Shown piece after piece: positions 12,148 through 13,930 of a stretch of DNA of 13,930 nucleotides. The DNA is from Oscillospiraceae bacterium (GTDB lineage: Bacteria; Bacillota; Clostridia; Oscillospirales; Ruminococcaceae): positions 1-13,930 of the forward strand of contig JAFSHJ010000031.1 of NCBI GenBank assembly GCA_017440425.1, given 5' to 3'. Position 1 is the first letter of the stretch, and every line of letters begins with the position of its first letter. The position numbers were made by a program, and so were the translations under genes. A model generated the notes under the pieces. That model ran no database searches and had not been told where the DNA came from. It saw only the letters and a list, made by a program, of their open reading frames with translations.

Positions 12148-13930
12148 TCAGTCAACGTCTTTGTAATCGGCGTCAACATAAGGATCCTCATTGCCGCCTG
12201 CTGCTGCGTTGGGATCAAAGCCCTCGCCCTGCGGAGCCTGCTGAGCCTGTGCCTGGTATACCTTCTCGGATACTTCGTAGAACTTCTTCTGGAGTTCTTC
12301 CTGCTTTGCCTTGATAGCGTCGATGTCTGTGCCCTTGAGAGCTTCCTTCAGGGCTGCTACACGGCCTTCCAGCTCGTTCTTGTCATCCGGAGTGATCTTG
12401 TCGCCGAGGTCAGCGATGGTCTTCTCGGACTGATATACCATCTGGTCTGCAGCGTTTCTGGTTTCGATCTCTTCGCGGCGCTTCTTATCTTCTTCTGCGA
12501 ACTGCTCAGCCTCGCGAACAGCCTTTTCAACGTCCTCCTTGGACATATTGGTGGAGGATGTGATGGTTACGGTCTGCTCTTTGCCTGTGCCCTTATCCTT
12601 TGCGGATACGTGAACGATACCGTTCTGGTCGATATCGAAGGAAACTTCGATCTGGGGGATTCCGCGGGGTGCGGGAGCAATTCCGTCGAGGTGGAACATA
12701 CCGAGGGTCTTGTTATCTTTAGCCATCTCGCGCTCACCCTGAAGGATGTGGACCTCAACGGAGGTCTGACCGTCAGCAGCGGTGGAGAACACCTGAGATT
12801 TCTTGGTGGGGATGGTGGTGTTGCGGTCGATGATCTTGGTGAATACACCGCCGAGGGTCTCGATACCGAGAGAGAGGGGGGTAACGTCGAGAAGGAGGAG
12901 ACCCTTAACGTCGCCGCCGAGAACACCGCCCTGGATAGCAGCGCCTACAGCTACGCACTCGTCGGGGTTGATGCCCTTGAAGGGTTCCTTGCCGATGAAG
13001 TTCTTAACAGCATCGGTGACAGCGGGGATTCTGGAGGAGCCGCCTACCATCAGGACCTTGTCGATCTGGGAAGCGGAAAGACCGGAATCGGAAAGAGCCT
13101 GCTTTACGGGGCCCATGGTAGCTGCTACGAGATCAGCGGTAAGCTCGTTGAACTTAGCTCTGGTGATGGTCATATCCATATGCTTGGGGCCGTTTGCGTC
13201 AGCGGTGATAAAGGGCAGGTTGACCTGTGCGGTGGTCATGCCGGAGAGGTCGATCTTAGCTTTTTCAGCAGCTTCCTTGAGGCGCTGCATAGCCATCTTA
13301 TCGTTAGAGAGGTCTACGCCGGTCTCCTTCTTGAACTCTGCGACCATATACTTGATGAGTCTGTCATCGAAATCGTCGCCGCCGAGACGGTTGTTGCCTG
13401 CGGTAGCGAGAACTTCCTGCACGCCTTCACCCATCTCGATGATGGATACGTCGAAGGTGCCGCCGCCAAGGTCGTATACCATGACCTTCTGGTCGTTTTC
13501 CTTGTCGATGCCGTATGCGAGAGCTGCTGCGGTGGGCTCGTTGATGATGCGCTTTACATCAAGGCCTGCGATGCGGCCTGCGTCCTTGGTTGCCTGGCGC
13601 TGAGCGTCGGTGAAGTATGCGGGAACGGTGATAACAGCTTCGGTTACGGGAGTGCCGAGATAAGCCTCTGCGTCAGCCTTGAGCTTCGGCAGAATCATAG
13701 CGGAGATCTCCTGAGGAGTGAACTTCTTGTCGTCGATAGCTACGGTGTAGTCGGTGCCCATCTGTCTCTTGATGGAGCTTACGGTTCTGTCGGGGTTGGT
13801 GATAGCCTGACGCTTTGCAACCTGACCGACAAGACGCTCGCCGTTCTTGGAAACGCCGACAACGGAAGGGGTTGTTCTTGCGCCTTCGCTGTTGGTGATT
13901 ACTACCGCCTCGCCGCCTTCCATAACAGCA
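12148..13930 (-). CDS. dnaK: Chaperone protein DnaK (Hsp70), 5' end outside window
   Basis: ATP-driven chaperone. 593 codons are visible. The reading frame runs off the right edge with Ala-Val before MEGGEAVVIT, so about 18 N-terminal residues including the GIDLGTTNS phosphate loop are missing; the Met at 13923 is internal. Seen: VPAYFTDAQRQATKDAG, IINEPTAAALAYGID, DLGGGTFDVSI, MVGGSSRIPAV, the linker LLLLDVTPLSLGIET, substrate-binding domain, helical lid and acidic tail ending VDADYKDVD. The segment between KRQAITNP and FTPQEISAMIL is short, lacking the insertion found in Gram-negative DnaK. First of at least two genes in an operon with dnaJ. Confidence 0.97.
   Translation of the reverse strand, partial: AVMEGGEAVVITNSEGARTTPSVVGVSKNGERLVGQVAKRQAITNPDRTVSSIKRQMGTDYTVAIDDKKFTPQEISAMILPKLKADAEAYLGTPVTEAVITVPAYFTDAQRQATKDAGRIAGLDVKRIINEPTAAALAYGIDKENDQKVMVYDLGGGTFDVSIIEMGEGVQEVLATAGNNRLGGDDFDDRLIKYMVAEFKKETGVDLSNDKMAMQRLKEAAEKAKIDLSGMTTAQVNLPFITADANGPKHMDMTITRAKFNELTADLVAATMGPVKQALSDSGLSASQIDKVLMVGGSSRIPAVTDAVKNFIGKEPFKGINPDECVAVGAAIQGGVLGGDVKGLLLLDVTPLSLGIETLGGVFTKIIDRNTTIPTKKSQVFSTAADGQTSVEVHILQGEREMAKDNKTLGMFHLDGIAPAPRGIPQIEVSFDIDQNGIVHVSAKDKGTGKEQTVTITSSTNMSKEDVEKAVREAEQFAEEDKKRREEIETRNAADQMVYQSEKTIADLGDKITPDDKNELEGRVAALKEALKGTDIDAIKAKQEELQKKFYEVSEKVYQAQAQQAPQGEGFDPNAAAGGNEDPYVDADYKDVD

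Overview
The window looks like a chromosomal housekeeping segment from a Gram-positive anaerobe of the Clostridia, probably Ruminococcaceae/Oscillospiraceae-like. This is inferred from four things: a T-box leader in front of pheST, an L10 leader in front of rplJL, strong AGGAGG ribosome binding sites with several TTG starts, and a DnaK of the short Gram-positive type. Species cannot be named from the sequence alone. I see no phage, IS transposase, CRISPR, tRNA or rRNA gene.

Layout, left to right. Positions 1-145 hold the right part of a cloverleaf-like repeat and the 3' flank of pheT. Positions 146-3956 are the leftward pheS-pheT operon (phenylalanyl-tRNA synthetase) with its promoter and a T-box leader carrying a UUC (Phe) specifier. 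A back-to-back promoter drives a rightward small membrane protein (4042-4581, DUF6106-like). Next come a terminator, the bifunctional NAD(P)HX repair enzyme nnr (4654-6189) and a small lipoprotein (6223-6762). Leftward, 6815-8440 is a phosphoglucosamine mutase (GlmM) fused in frame to an N-terminal XRE-type helix-turn-helix. Leftward 8753-9717 is rplL and rplJ behind a consensus promoter, an L10 autoregulatory leader and an attenuator. Rightward 10120-10611 is a zinc-ribbon two-helix membrane protein. Leftward 10875-13930 is dnaK (5' end cut by the window edge) and dnaJ, with strong hairpins between them.

Most genes serve translation and protein quality control: tRNA charging, the ribosomal stalk, the Hsp70 chaperone. 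Beside them are metabolite repair (Nnr) and cell-wall precursor synthesis (GlmM). Two RNA switches are readable at base level. In the T-box, uncharged tRNA-Phe would favour the antiterminator over a 12-bp terminator. In the L10 leader, a terminator stem competes with a possible antiterminator.

The two most unusual observations are these. (1) A family of intergenic cloverleaf elements has one closing stem enclosing three hairpins. Two copies are complete (8591-8676 and 10710-10791) and one is cut by the left edge (1-85). All lie in the same orientation, and stem sequences differ between copies while pairing is preserved. (2) The XRE-GlmM fusion puts a DNA-binding domain on an essential-type cell-wall enzyme and comes with an altered phosphate-binding loop.
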